Position numbers and translations under genes: made by a program. Shown here in pieces: positions 24,393 through 36,493 of a stretch of DNA of 64,000 nucleotides. Source of the DNA: Symbiodinium natans (lineage: Eukaryota > Sar > Dinophyceae > Suessiales > Symbiodiniaceae); the NCBI GenBank assembly GCA_905221605.1, contig CAJNDS010001302.1, positions 62,001-126,000 on the forward strand, written 5' to 3'. The notes beneath the pieces were generated by a model. The model saw only the letters and a program-made list of their open reading frames with translations. It searched no databases and was not told the origin of the DNA. Positions within the stretch are counted from its first letter, which is position 1. Each line of letters starts with the position of its first letter.

Positions 24393-27300
24393 AAGCCCCT
24401 ACGTGGGCTGCATTTCAACGAACTGCATCCCACATCGGAATGCAGCATCATACCGAAAAAAAGGCATTCCAAGGAGCCGGTGTGGCAAAAACTCCGTTCC
24501 GTAGAAGCCCCTCCTCATTTGGAATCGCTGCCTGCCACGTTGAATCGCCGTACAGCACTGTGCACGTTGTGCTGTGCGAAAGGGCCTTACAATGTCTTCG
24601 TCAACCACCTCCGACCCGCTGGATGTGTCATCGGAATCAGACAGGAAGTCCTCTACATCGACAGCTTGGCCACCTTGACCAAACTAAAGCGGAGCAGTGG
24701 TGTCAACTATGCCGCCTCATCTAACTAGTCTCTCAGAACCAACACCTCCTCGCATGTTGGCCTGATCTAAGCTGCTCCGTCAAGCCAATGACCAAACCAA
24801 ACACACTCTTGATGAGTGACAGGAAAACTTCGGAGACAATGATGGCATCACGTTAAGAATGAACATCCACACATAAACCGGAGCCCTGAACATCGCTGAA
24901 CACCCCACCCCGTCAACGCCGCGAGCGTTTTATGCTTAACATGGCAAGCGAATGCGCTTGTACTTTGAAAATTTTAATGGTTTTGTTGGGCGTTCCTTGA
25001 CGGGTGGTTACTAACTCACGAACAAGCCAGCGGTTACAAATGATATCCTTTTCCAAAATCCTCTCAAAGAGGGAGAAGTGAATGGAATGAACGTACGCTT
25101 ACCACCTTCATCATGTGCCCTTGTTAAGTGAGCTCGCAACGCACTTAATATTATATCGTAAGTTTACGCACGAAAATAGTATAGCTCTCTAGGAGAAGGT
25201 GGAGGCTTCCGGGCTCAGCTTGGCTCTGTTGAGCTCCTGACGCTTGACTGCACCCACAAACCTCTAGACTCTAGTCTAGGGAACCAATGACCCTGCGGTT
25301 TGGAGTTGCTGATTGAAGGGTTCAAAGCCGACAAAGAACAGTTGCAAGAAGACTTGAGAGCAGGGCGGACGAAAGCTAGGTCCCTCAGATGGGCTTTCTG
25401 CGTACGGTGTAAGCATCCTCGCACATGCGTCCCGACGACGGGGCACAACCGGACAAAAATCAACACAGCTTTATCATAATCGCATGACAAATATTGTACA
25501 TGTGACGCTACGGCTTGGCACGTACAACACAGATAGTCTTGCACGTGTGATGCTGCGGATTTGCCGGCGCAACAAACACATCACTGCACGTTGATCGATG
25601 CGAGCATAAGTTCATAAGTTGAAGGGGGCCTCGGGGGGGGGGGGGGCCACCCCCTCCCCTAATCGAGAAAAACCTTTGACATTCCTACCCATTGGCTTCA
25701 TGTGGCAAGCACGGCGCTTTCAGCATTGCTCGCGGAAAAAGGTGCAGTAACCCACGCGAGGATAAGTTTATCCGACTACCACATGCACGACTTTGTTCTC
25801 TTTCTGTGTCATGGGTTCTTGCCCGCTCACCCAGCCTGGCGAGTGCACATGCACCTCCTGCCTGAACATTCTTCTCCCGCACTCCCACAAGCCTCAGCCC
25901 ACGCCCCTTCATCTGCAAGCCAGGTGGCGATTTCCGCTGGTAGGGGAAAGCTGGTAACTCCTGCATGCCAGCCACGAGCTCTACGCAGGACACAGAGACA
26001 AGCACAGAGGCAAACTCAAATACACCCATAGACACCGAACAGAAACAAAAACTCAGACACAGCAGAGAGAGACAGACACAGAGAGAGAGAGACAGAGAGC
26101 GAGAGTCAAACACAGAGACAGCCACAGAGACAAACAGACACAGAGACAGACGGACAGCCCACACACAAACACAGAGACACTCGCACACGCCCGTGCACAC
26201 ACACGCACACACACACACACAATCCCCATGAATTTGCGAAACTTGTTCCACTAAAGCAGATCTGCGTTCCTTTCTTGAACAACCTCAAGCCTGCCTGCGA
26301 CATCATTCGCTGAGGCCCTTGCAAGTAGCACATCCAAATGCCATGCATGAAGAAGACAGGCAAGCAGGCCACTCCTACCATGAGCATTATCATCTTGTCT
26401 GCAGATTTGCTGAGTGCTGTCCACAAAACGAACGGTTCACACAGGCGGCCTTGCAACCAGCCAGGCCACTGAATACCGGGCACATAAATAAACAAATACA
26501 TCCTGGCAGAGTTGAGTCTGAGATCCGTGAATGCAAAATAAGGCAGAATTTCTGCCAGGCTGCGTAGCATAGGTTGGTGGAAGCACCTCCAACCTCAGCT
26601 CGGGCTTGTTGGCCCTTCATGCCTTAGGAAACCTTGTAACCTGTGCATGCCAAAACGAACTAGATTTGCGAACTGCCTGTTCCGCTCCTCTCTTAGCTAA
26701 GCTGCAACATCACCATTGACAGACCTGAGTCGCAAGCCGCGCGCACACACACACACATGCACGTCATGCACGTCATGCACCAGCACATTGGTGGATGGTT
26801 TTCAAGGTCACCTTTGGCAAGCCATTTTCCCGCTGATGGATGTCGATTGTAGAATGTCGTCCCATGCCATACACTGTGCTGGAGGCTGTAATTGGGAGCG
26901 GCCCTAACTGGCAGAAACGAATCAACAATGACCTCGCCAACTCCGGACCCGGGTCCTGAAGAATCCTAAATGAAGAGACCCCCCCACATCCCCTGACCAG
27001 GTCGCCGAGGCAAGAGTACCGCCGGACTCCAATGTCCACTTGCAGCATGAACAACTGGGCTGGCTGGATTGACTGGCTGTCTGGAAGAACCTACGACCCA
27101 ACAACGCTGCTCAACAGCCACGGTGGCCTGCGACAGTTCGAGCCACCGCTGACTGACGACCAACACGCACAAGCAACCTGCGCCCTTGAAACAAACACAG
27201 TCTGTCACAACACCAAAGTAAGGAAAAGCAAAGGAATCTCACCGAGATGCTGATAAAGCTTTGGCCAGCAAGAGGCAAGCAATGGAGGTCAGCGCCGACA

Positions 27301-27729
27301 CTTTCCACACCGTGGCCACCTGGGATCTGGACTCGGCTTTCAAAAGTGACGTGAACTCTTAGAGCGACTGCGAATAAGTCAGCGCTCACTCAGCCAGCTC
27401 AGCCTCAAGCAACATGGTAAGTCAAAGCTTGCAACATCTGGTTCATACCGACCTCAGCCGTGAAGCTGCAACACATACCTTCACTGGAAGCATTCGGCCT
27501 GCGTGCTTCGAACGCCGAGCTGCCACCATGCAGGCTCTTGCGTATGCATCCGCACTGAGCCACCTCAGCACTCGATTGCCAGGGTCGCAGTGCTTCCCTG
27601 CGCATGACACTCAAAGCCTTCTCCCACAAGTGTTTGCGAAGGCTTCTGCTGGAGTCGCGTGTAGAAGCAAATCTCTTCTCTCCCTGTCCTTTCTCGCGTA
27701 TCCTTTCTTTCACTTGCTTTGAGGACAGT
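24393..27729. other. unassigned stretch with simple repeats
   Basis: It contains a G run at about 25637-25647, a GACA/GAGA tract at 25990-26160 and a CA tract at 26160-26222. Positions 24890-25200 are AT-richer than their surroundings. No gene is recognised. Confidence 0.35.
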
Positions 27730-27890
27730 TGCGAACGAGACCGCGACAGCCCAAAACCCCTAGAAGCGGACAAGCCCAAAACTCTTGGAAGCGGACGAGG
27801 CCGTGACAGCCCCAAAACCCCTGGAAGCGGACAAGACCGTGACAGCCCAAAACACCTCGAAGCGGACGAGACCGTGAGACCGTGACAGTG
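27730..27890. repeat. minisatellite, about 36-bp unit
   Basis: Four imperfect copies of a unit containing GACAGCCCAAAACCCC and GAAGCGGACGAG, in tandem on the plus strand. Confidence 0.8.
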
Positions 27891-29526
27891 CGCGTGCACA
27901 AGTGACCAGCGAGCATGTGGGCACAAGTGACCCAGGTGAGGTGGTCACAAGTGAGTCGCAGGAGTATTCTGTCATCTCCTGCTCGGTTTTTGTTCTCGTT
28001 CAGCCATGGCCCGTTTATGCTTTTGCTGTACTCAGTACTCTCGCCCTCATTATGCTGTCCAGCACCTGTGAGGCAAGCACTGTCCGCGTTCGTATAGCCA
28101 CCGCCGCAAGTGCTTTTCAAAGTCCTGGTCGCTGTCATCCTGCGGCGGCTGGCCCTTTGAACCGAGCTTTAAAAACATCCTGGCATGAAGCGGTAAAGCT
28201 TCCTGAACAACGACCCCTGAGATTCGACTCCTTGTCGCCGTGATCGGTTCTCCAGTGGTTGAAAGTCACACTCCTTGCCGCGGGCTCCAGCTTCGATGCC
28301 GGACTGGAGGTGGAATCTGCCTGGCGAGCCAAAGCACCCTCCGAAGCCTATGGCCAAACCCTCGACTGGAGGGTGGTCTATCACACAACATGTGCAGCTG
28401 GAATCTGGCCTGGCCACAGGACTGCAGATGCAGTCATGTCATGCTTTCTTTTGTTTGATGCCCCCAGACACTTCGTGTAAAACCAGCTCTCGGCCCCTGT
28501 GTGAGCCTCCTGCTCTTCTTTTCTGAGCTCTTGAAGAAATTCCTGTACACTGACAGCTCATGCTTCAAACCAGCTAACGTGTGCAATGCGAAAACATGCG
28601 GAAAGCCGGCACACCAAGTGGCCTGGGCCTTGTGTGTCGCGTTGCCGTTGTCGGCCTGTGGCGAGATACGTCTATCATCGAAGCAGGTCTTGTCTGCTTT
28701 GTTTGAAAAGCTGAAGCCCACTGCAACGTTGCCTGGATATTGCCTGTTAGCTGCATATGCCCTTGCTCAAGGGCCTCTCCGTCAGCTTCGAAGATCCGGT
28801 TCTGCATCTTTTCCAACGCCTTGGTCCCGCAGACCCACTTGACAGCACTGGACAGACCTGAACGGATGAACATGCAGGCCGGATGTTGCCGCTCGCGATA
28901 GCATACGCGGACCGCTGTCATTTGACAACTTCCCATCCACAGAACGACTTCTGAAAGCCGACCAGTGGCCAGGAGGAAAGAGACTGAAGCCCTGAAGGCC
29001 CGCGCTTTGCATGCAATGTTACTCCGCTGTTGCTCCAGCGTTTGCACTCTGTGGGAGCTAGTCAAGCTGTGACACTCAAACCGACAGGCTGCTGGAACAC
29101 AATGGCAAACAATCATGTCTTGCTGGAAAAACCTGAGCACGGGGCGCCGCCTGGGATAAAGAAAGGCACCTCAATGACAAAACGAAGTTCAACATAGATT
29201 CCGCAAATTGTCAGTTACTCGACTGGCTTCTTGCGTGCCCGAAGAATGGATGGCACCTTCAAGCGTGAGATGTCCTCGTTGCTTGGCAATGAAAGCCTCG
29301 CATGACTTCCGCTGTTCACAACAACAAGAAAGGACAGCTGAACACTGCCAAAAGGTGGTGTTCTGTACATATTTTAGTGACACCTCATGCTGAGACGAGC
29401 ATCTCACCATCCGCATTGGACGTGCTATGTCCGTCGCATGCAGAGTGTACTGAGTCCCCTCATGTAGAGTTCCAACAGCTGTGGCTCCTGTACCAATGCG
29501 TGTTTGGCATCATCACAACAACTCAC
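27891..29526. other. unassigned stretch with one candidate exon
   Basis: On the minus strand about 28850-28690 encodes KALEKMQNRIFEADGEALEQ and a following helical segment that looks like coding sequence. No family is recognised. It lies downstream of the pirin-like gene and could be an unrelated neighbour. Confidence 0.25.
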
Positions 29527-30718
29527 CTCGGGTGTCTGTCGTGAGCTCCATCTCGAAAAGCAGCAGGAGTGCTCCCTTTGCGCCCGCCACTGGTTCTAAC
29601 AGCAATGGTCCCTTTAGCTCAGCTCCATCATGTTGCTGCAGGTCGTGACTTTGGCCATCTCCCGCCGTTAAGCGCACGTCTCCCTCAACGCACAACAAAT
29701 AGCCCTGACGGCCAGAACTGATTGGTAAAGCTGCTGTTGTGGTGTCTGGAGTAAGCTCAGCAATGTGAACATTGCAGTCCTTGCAGGGAAATGAACTGCA
29801 GCTGCAACGCAGGCTATGTTATTTTCGGAAGAATCGTTGTGTTTCCTACAGTAGGATGGTTGCCGGAAAGTGGTCTGAGATTGCCCTGAACAATGGCCAA
29901 AGGCCACAGTGAAGCCACGCTATCTAGACTCTCAGCCGAAGCTGTTGATTTCAGCTAAAGGCAAAATTCCATTGCACATATGCGCAAACTTGCTTGCAAT
30001 TGGTCGACTATAGTTTGGGAAACATCGAAGCAATGTCCTGGTTGACTTTGATCGGCGTTGTGTTTGGCTGTAATACATCAGAGGCTGCGTGGAACCACTC
30101 GTTGCGCCTTTGTTGCTGTACTATCTGTTCCACTTGCATGGACCCATAGTTTGGAGGAAGCCCACGTTTTCGCGGCAGCACCCAGCACTGGATGAAGCGC
30201 AGTGGCTGCTCCTGCAAGTTGTGCTCCGAATGAAGCACGCCAGTCCCAGCTGTCATAAACTGAATGCTACCACGTCCAAGAGTCTCTTCTGCTCCTGTGG
30301 AGTCTTTGTGGGTTAGTTTCCCATCAACGATCACAGTAAGGATCTCCATGTCCCGATGTGGGTGTGCTCCAAATCCACGGCGCGGCTGCACCAAATCATC
30401 GTTCATAACTCTCAACACTCCGAAGCTGTGTGGGCCATGACCATACTCCGCAAAATTAAAATGAAATCGTGATTTCAGCCAATTCTTCTGTGACCAGAGA
30501 TGGGATTCTGGCGACCCTGGTGTTGGATTGCCTGGGTTTCCAAACAGTTCAGGTTTCGGCTCGCTGGCAAAAAGCCGGCCCTCCGGCACCAGCTTCACTG
30601 ATCCAGCACCAGAGGGACCGTCGCCCTTTCCGGATGGGCAGCTGAAGCCCTCTGGAGAAGCCCAGCAAGCCAAAACCGCGAAAAGGCACACCGTAGCGAT
30701 GGGTTGAGCTGAAGGCAT
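29527..30718 (-). CDS. pirin-family cupin protein with signal peptide (two exons seen)
   Basis: Exon 1 (30718-30038) starts at the ATG before a hydrophobic leader (PIATVCLFAVLACWAS), so the product is probably secreted or organelle-targeted. It holds the pirin cupin core: GAHPHRDMEILTVIVDG gives the His-x-His pair (about residues 119 and 121) and GTGVLHSEHN gives His and Glu (about 163 and 165), the usual four metal ligands. Exon 2 (29779-29527) encodes NVHIAELTPD and GYLLCVEGDVRLTAGDG, the second cupin half seen in YhhW-type pirins. Bacterial YhhW acts as a quercetin 2,3-dioxygenase; the substrate here is unknown. Joining KVNQ to DCNVHIAEL needs a 258-bp intron that starts GA and ends AG, or an AGG slip. 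Exon 2 ends at a GTGAGT donor, or in-frame four codons later. A TG microsatellite lies just upstream of the start. Confidence 0.82.
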
Positions 30719-33083
30719 GAGCGCGTGTTGTGTGTGTGTGTGTGTGCCGTGGTGACATGTCTTCACATTGCTTTCAACAGATGCCATGATGCGGCATGTG
30801 GCATGGCAGTGTTTCGGCCTCCACACTGCTGTCGTGACAGCTGTCGCTCAAGCACTTGGAGCACAAGAAGCTGCCCATGTCAACAACCCTGACCTATCCG
30901 CATCTGTGTCTGTCTGCGTCGTCCCCCAGCTCTCCGGGAGATTCTGAGAACTTCTGCAGTAAACACCTAACCCAGCATTCTTAAAGATAAATGAGTTCAC
31001 AAACAAACATGCCAGTACCCCAAATAGATACTTAACAGCACATCTATCTATGCTATGTTTTCTGTTTCCCCGAATGGGTCCCGCCTTAAGAGTTGGGGTT
31101 GCAAGGGACTTGACAGCCTCAAAAGGGTTTGGAGCTTAGGGTTCGAAGTTCAAAGAGTTGGAGGGTAGCATACGGGCAGGGTTTGAGGGTGGTGCTACTA
31201 GGGGAGCGGACACAGGCCCCTTCTGCTTTTAGGGCTGAGGACCGGCTTAGGGTTTAGTTTCCTTTCTTTGTGGAGGGGCTTCGCGCCGGGCTGAGATTCA
31301 AAAGCAATAGCCTTGTCCGAAAAACAGCCGATATAGACTAAAGTCTCGCTTCTGGGTTTTGTCAAGTAAATCATGTGTTCCCGGGCAACAAAAACTAATT
31401 AGCTCTTGATGAGAACAAGAAGGTTAAGTTCAACTTCGAAACATCCTTAATTTGTTTGACCTCCAAGTAAGTGAGCTAAATTATCCAAATGTGTCATGCG
31501 ACATTGGGAGGAACTAAGAAAATCAAGGGCATTTAGTATCATGTGATCTCGCTTGTTTCAGCCCGGAGGGTATTTGAAATCTGGTTGTCGGAATTTGGTG
31601 CTGACGCAAGCTGCTCAGGGTGAACCTGCTTGATTATGTCCGAAGCTTGGCATGTATTGGCATGGCTTCCGATGTCATTGAAGCACCTGGACAGATATGA
31701 GAAATTCGAGACAACTTGCATTTCGCATGTCGAAAATTTCTGCCAAACGTGGGGGTTCGTGGCAAAAGTTCGTGGCAAAAGGTGGGCGCCGTGGAAGTAC
31801 ATGCGTAGGTCTATATTCGTGACAGCACGAGCAGCTCTGCAATCCCGAACGAGCCTCGCAAAGTTGATCCGCAGTCTCGTTCCCAGCGACTGGACAAGAA
31901 ATTTGACAGGTGCTCGGCCGATACGCGCAACACAGCATGCATGTCCTGGCACCTGGCAAGTGACCGAGCACTGCATAGCGAACCACAAGGAGAAAAGAAG
32001 GTATCCGACCTCGAGGTCGTGCAGCCATCAATTCATGGGTGGTGCAATTTTCAAGCGATGCTTTCCAAACAGCCAAGCCGCGGAGCTAAAACAACAGATC
32101 ACGAACACAGTGGAATACCAAGCTGGCCAATACTTGACATCAGGTGCCGCAATGATGTCGCCTCACGTCCACAGGCTAAGCCAAAAAGACTACTCAATGG
32201 CAGAAGGCGCGGAGAACTTGCAGGCCCAACTGCGCTCCGAGATTCTACTCGTAATCCACTGCAAGGCAAAGGTCAAAAGCAAGGCACCAACGAGGTTGTA
32301 CCTTGGAATCTACCGAGAACAGTGCAGCGATCCCCCCCCTTTTGCAACTACATGTTGTAAAAACTAAAGGCTGGGCATATCCATCCGTCCTCGCTTTGGA
32401 GATGCCGGCTTAGGCAAAACATCACAGTCACACAGCGCAACGTCCAGTCCTATGGTAAGGCTCATCAGGTCGTTCAAGTCATCGCGATGCAAGCTTTGAC
32501 GTTGAGCCTTTCAGTGAATGCAAAAGAACCAGTTGCAGTAAAGGCTATGTCGGACTGATCGCCTGCCGAAAGCGCGAAATGACATGTTTCCCCCAACACT
32601 TAACACCTCACAGCATTTGTTCATCCAGTGCAGATTAATTTAGTGCGTCGAATGGCCTTGTAGTCGATGCGGTCATGCTTCCTGCTTGCAATCAGATGGG
32701 CTGGACAAAATCTTTTCACATTGAATCGCAAACAAAGCTTGCCTCTGGAAAGATTGGTCTACTTGTGCGCCGCGCCCAGACGTGGCAAGTCCTCGAATAC
32801 CGGCTTTCCGTGTTTTTGCAAGCCATAAAAATGTTGGATTTGTAGCCTGTTTATGGAGTTAGGTGCGCAGCCGGAAGTCATACCCACCACATCCCAGTTG
32901 GATGTAGTGTAGGCCGCAGCGCCCAAAATGCCGGCACCAAGCCCAGCTAGCGTCTCAGCGGCATGCACTGATGCACGTAAAGCCTTCTTCGCGCGGCAAT
33001 GTGCAGTCAAGGCGCCATGACGTGCGTGCAGAGGCGGTCAAGCCGAACCACGTTTTCAAGGCAGACTGGCGTGCCCGAATATC
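30719..33083. other. upstream and intergenic stretch
   Basis: A TG array lies at 30731-30747. Degenerate TTAGGG/TTTGAGG-like words occur at 31080-31260 without forming an array. Overlapping open frames of 149 and 245 codons on opposite strands at 31539-32367 lack any family motif. A minus-strand stretch ending near 32760 (GLGAGILGAAAYTTSNWDVV) might be an exon. Confidence 0.3.
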
Positions 33084-33518
33084 TGCACTGCCCTAGGGCA
33101 AATGTAATGTTCTCGAAACAGGCCTTGTGCAAACATAAATTTGACCACATTTATCTTGGAATATATCAAGCTACAAGCTTCAATTGCGCAACGAGCCAAA
33201 TGTTGAGGAATGATGCCTCGTGCCCGGGAAATGTTCGATTTGCCCTGGGGCAGACGCAATGTTCTCGCAACAGGCCTTGTGCAAACATAAATTTGACCAC
33301 AAGCTACAAGCTTCAATTGTGCAACGAGCCAAATGTTGAGGAATCATGCCTCGTGCCCGGGAAATGTTCGATTTGCCCTAGGGCAGATGCAATGTTTTCG
33401 AAACAGGCCTTGTGCAAACATAAGTTTGACCACATTTACCTTGGAATATATCATGCTACAAGCTTCGATTGTGCAACGAGCCAAATGTTGGGGAATCATG
33501 CCTCGTGCCCGGGAAAGG
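33084..33518. repeat. tandem repeat, about 133-151 bp unit, three copies
   Basis: Three head-to-tail copies share ACAGGCCTTGTGCAAACATA and CAACGAGCCAAATGTTG. The core starts at about 33109, 33260 and 33393. The middle copy lacks about 18 bp (TTTATCTTGGAATATATC). Copies are roughly 90 percent alike. A short open frame runs through them but has no recognisable product. Confidence 0.85.
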
Positions 33519-34252
33519 TTTTTTTATAGTCGTACTCTTCATGCCTCCGCACGGGCGTCTGTTCAACCTTCCACAGAAGCTGGTGAGGTACACACCGGAA
33601 AATGTCTTTTCTCGTTTCGATTTCCTGCTGCATAACTATCCGGTCCCTGCACAGCACTAATCCAGGAGTCCGGGCTCGGGAAGGGTGGGGGGGGACGTAG
33701 GCAAGCGGCTCCGGAATAGGGGATGGGCCGCTTCGGAGGGGCCCGAGTTGGCGAGGGGCAGTGCGTGAGGAGTCGGATGAACTGGGCTGCCCCCTCGCTC
33801 GCCCGCCGAGCTCAATCCCAACCACAACAAGCCGACACCTTGTGGAACGGCGCGGGCCTGCCCTGCCGAGTCCAAGGCAGAGACAAGCGTGGTGCTGACC
33901 GCCAACTCGGCGCCACCCCGCACGGAGCATGGCAGGCCGACTGACGAACGTCGACTGACGAACGTCGACTGACGAACGTCGACTGACAGCACATGACAGC
34001 ACAGTCAGTGCCGGGTCGAGCTCGCACTCTAAGTGCAGACTGTATTGGTGCCAGTGACTGCAAAAAGAAAGTGGAGGATGCAGGGCCTCGTACGGTTTTG
34101 CCGGGCGGCGGACAGGATCCCGGAAGTATTGCAAAGTGACAAATTCCCTGTGACCAAGGGCCTCGGCGAGTAGCGCCTGGCGGGCAGCGGTCAACAGGGC
34201 AGAGTTTGGGCCTTGCCGACAGCGCCTGCACGCTGCTACTGACCGAAGGAGA
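33519..34252. other. GC-rich flank of the retroelement cluster
   Basis: Three tandem copies of a 14-bp unit (GACTGACGAACGTC) lie at 33939-33986. The remainder is GC-rich without a recognisable gene. Confidence 0.4.
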
Positions 34253-34858
34253 TTTTTTTCCTCACACTTTTTTCCGCCAGCAGCAGTCAGATCCGTTTGC
34301 TGGGTAAGCGCGGTCCCGGGTTAGCGCCGGTTCAGCGCAGTGGCAAGCGGCTTGGCCCTTCCGGGCCAGCGAGGTTCATGACCTCGTCAAGGGCCGGCGC
34401 AGCAGCACTTGCCGGTCCCGGCATCGCGTAGGCGCGCCCAAGCGCGCCGTGTGGCCGACAGCTTGCTGGACGGCCACAGAGAGCAGCACACTCCACCAGC
34501 GGCGGGCCCACGCCGCCCTTGCAGGGGCTCGCAGTGCTGGCGGGGTTCTGTGCGCGCGGAGGGCGACAAGGTGCCTGACCAGCCGCACGGCATCTGCGTT
34601 CCACCGCCCACCCACTTCGCTGCTGAGCACGCAGAGGGTTTGCGCGCCCCCGGCTGCGAGCTCGGGCTATAGGTGTTCTGCTTGTGCCGGAGAGCGGTGT
34701 GCAGCACAGCTCCATCCTGCGCGGCCGCGCCGGAGTGGGGCTCGCCATCTCGCGCAAGAGGCGACACGAGGGTCGCATCGCAGCACCGGGTTTTTTTTTC
34801 TGTGTTCCACCCAGTGGTGCAGCGCCGTAGATGACGAGGTCAAGCGATGACGCACCGC
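34253..34858 (-). pseudogene. 3' fragment of a non-LTR retrotransposon (nuclease domain)
   Basis: On the minus strand the segment from about 34858 encodes SSLDLVIYGAAPLGG, then, after a small insertion with nine A, CCDATLVSPLARDGEP, then RLVVLSSEVGGRWNADAVRL and a C-terminal tail stopping at 34332. These match the C-terminal PD-(D/E)XK-like nuclease of the neighbouring copies. The A9 run (34791-34799 as T on the plus strand) shifts the frame. A short 3' UTR ends in two A-runs (34253-34259 and 34267-34272 as T). It abuts the plus-strand element P head to head. Confidence 0.6.
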
Positions 34859-36493
34859 TGCCGTTGGCAGCCACTTTGCTTCTGTGCACGGATGCCTCTG
34901 GCTACGTCCCGGCGGCCGTCCAGTCCGCCTTGCTGCAGGTGTATGGCGGGCCGGCGGTCGCCCCCATTGCCCGCGCACTCGCAGATGACCTGCGAGCGGG
35001 GCTCAGCAGAGACGGGCCGGAGATGCTAGATGGCGCGGATGCGGTCTCGGATGAGCTCGTCGCTCAAGTTGCCGCCAGCGTGGCGAGGGCCCGAGGTCGG
35101 GGATGTAGGGGTCGCCGAGGCGGGGCGGGTCGCCGCGGCGGGGCTGGCCGCGGACGTGCGAGTCGCTCCGGACGAACGCCACCGCCGGATGCCGCCGACG
35201 TTGACGCAACGGCTCGCCAGGTCGCGTCCAGCAGTACGCAGCCGCAGCTTGCCCCAGTGCCACTGCCAGCCGCGGCGCGCGCGCCCTTGCCGTCCTACCT
35301 GCCGTGCCTGCGCGAAGTCGACCTTGCGACGGAAGTGGAAAAACGCGTATTCACGCTGCAGTCGCCGCCACGCCAGTGTCGTGGCATCCTCCGAAACGCG
35401 ATGAGGGTGGCGCTCGAGACGGTCCGCGATGGTGACGCGGGAGTGGGAGCCCGCGACGGATGGACACTCTTTCTCCTTGCGCCGCGCATGCTTCTCTTCC
35501 GAGAGCCCGGACAGACGCGCATCCCGCCCTCCGAGCTTCGACGCAGGGAGAACATGTTTTGCACTGGTCAATGGGTGCAACTCCTGCGTGAAAGCGCGGA
35601 TGCTGCCCACAGCAAGGGGGATGGGCAGCGGCGTAGCACATCAACCACTCCGGAGGATTCCGAAGCTGACAGGCAACGACGAGCTGAGCGAGCTACCGCC
35701 CTCGCTCACCTCGGCGAGCTCTCGGCGGCGGCGAAGGCGCTCACCGCGCCCCCCCTCGCCCCCGCCACGCAGGCGACGTTGGACGCTCTGCGGGATCCCC
35801 GCCGGCGCCCACAGGAAGCACAAGTCCCGCTGGATGCCGACCTGCAGCGGCCCAGTGTCCAGCCGGCGCAGCTCTGCGCGGACCGTTTGCTCGACAACCT
35901 GCGTCGTGCGCGACGGGGCGCCGCGGCAGGGCCTTCGGGGTGCACCAACGAGCATCTCCGTGTCTTGCTGGACGATGAGCACACCACTGAACTCATCCAG
36001 CAAGCAGCGGCCAAGTTAGCGCGGGCTGACGTCCCACAGCAGGTCGTTGAGGCGCTTCGCTTGGGACGAATGGTAGCGCTTAGCAAGCCCGGTGGAGGTG
36101 TGCGCGCACTGGTGATGGGCGACGTATTTCGACGACTCGTCAGTCGCACACTCGCGCAACAGTTTGCGGAGCAGTTCAAGCAGGCCTGTGCCCCTTTCCA
36201 GTACGCTCTCAGCACGAGGGCGGGCGAGCCCCGAGGCCTTGGTACGCGCGCTGCGCGCGGCCACGGAAGCGGACCCGCGCACGACCATCTTGAGCATTGA
36301 CGGCGTGGGGGCTTACGACCACATCTCCCGAGCAAGCATGCTTGGCGGGCTTCGCGATCATGCTCAGCTCTCAGGTTTGCTCCCCTTCGCCGCCATGTTC
36401 TATGCCCGCAGTAGCCGCTACCTTTTCTACGATGCCGAGGGGCGCGCGCACGAAGTGCTGCAAGGGGAGGGCTGGGAGCAGGGGGATCCACTG
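34845..36493 (+). pseudogene. non-LTR retrotransposon P, 5' segment (RT fingers to motif B)
   Basis: This is the first of three pieces of one plus-strand element. It begins with DDAPLPLAATLLLC, equivalent to a point well inside the N-terminal region of the minus-strand copy at 44546-48711, so the element is 5'-truncated. It runs through RLGRMVALSKPGGGVRALV (RT fingers). After a one-base shift near 36225 it continues into LSIDGVGAYDHISR (motif A aspartate), then EGWEQGDPL (motif B). The reading stops being collinear at GATCCACTG (36485-36493), which is one copy of the target-site duplication of the next insertion. Confidence 0.7.

Noticed and set aside
34253-36493. Head-to-head fragments interpreted as twin-priming (5' inversion) of a single insertion.
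   Set aside because: The inverted left fragment encodes the 3' nuclease end, whereas twin priming inverts the 5' part of the same RNA. Two separate events fit better.
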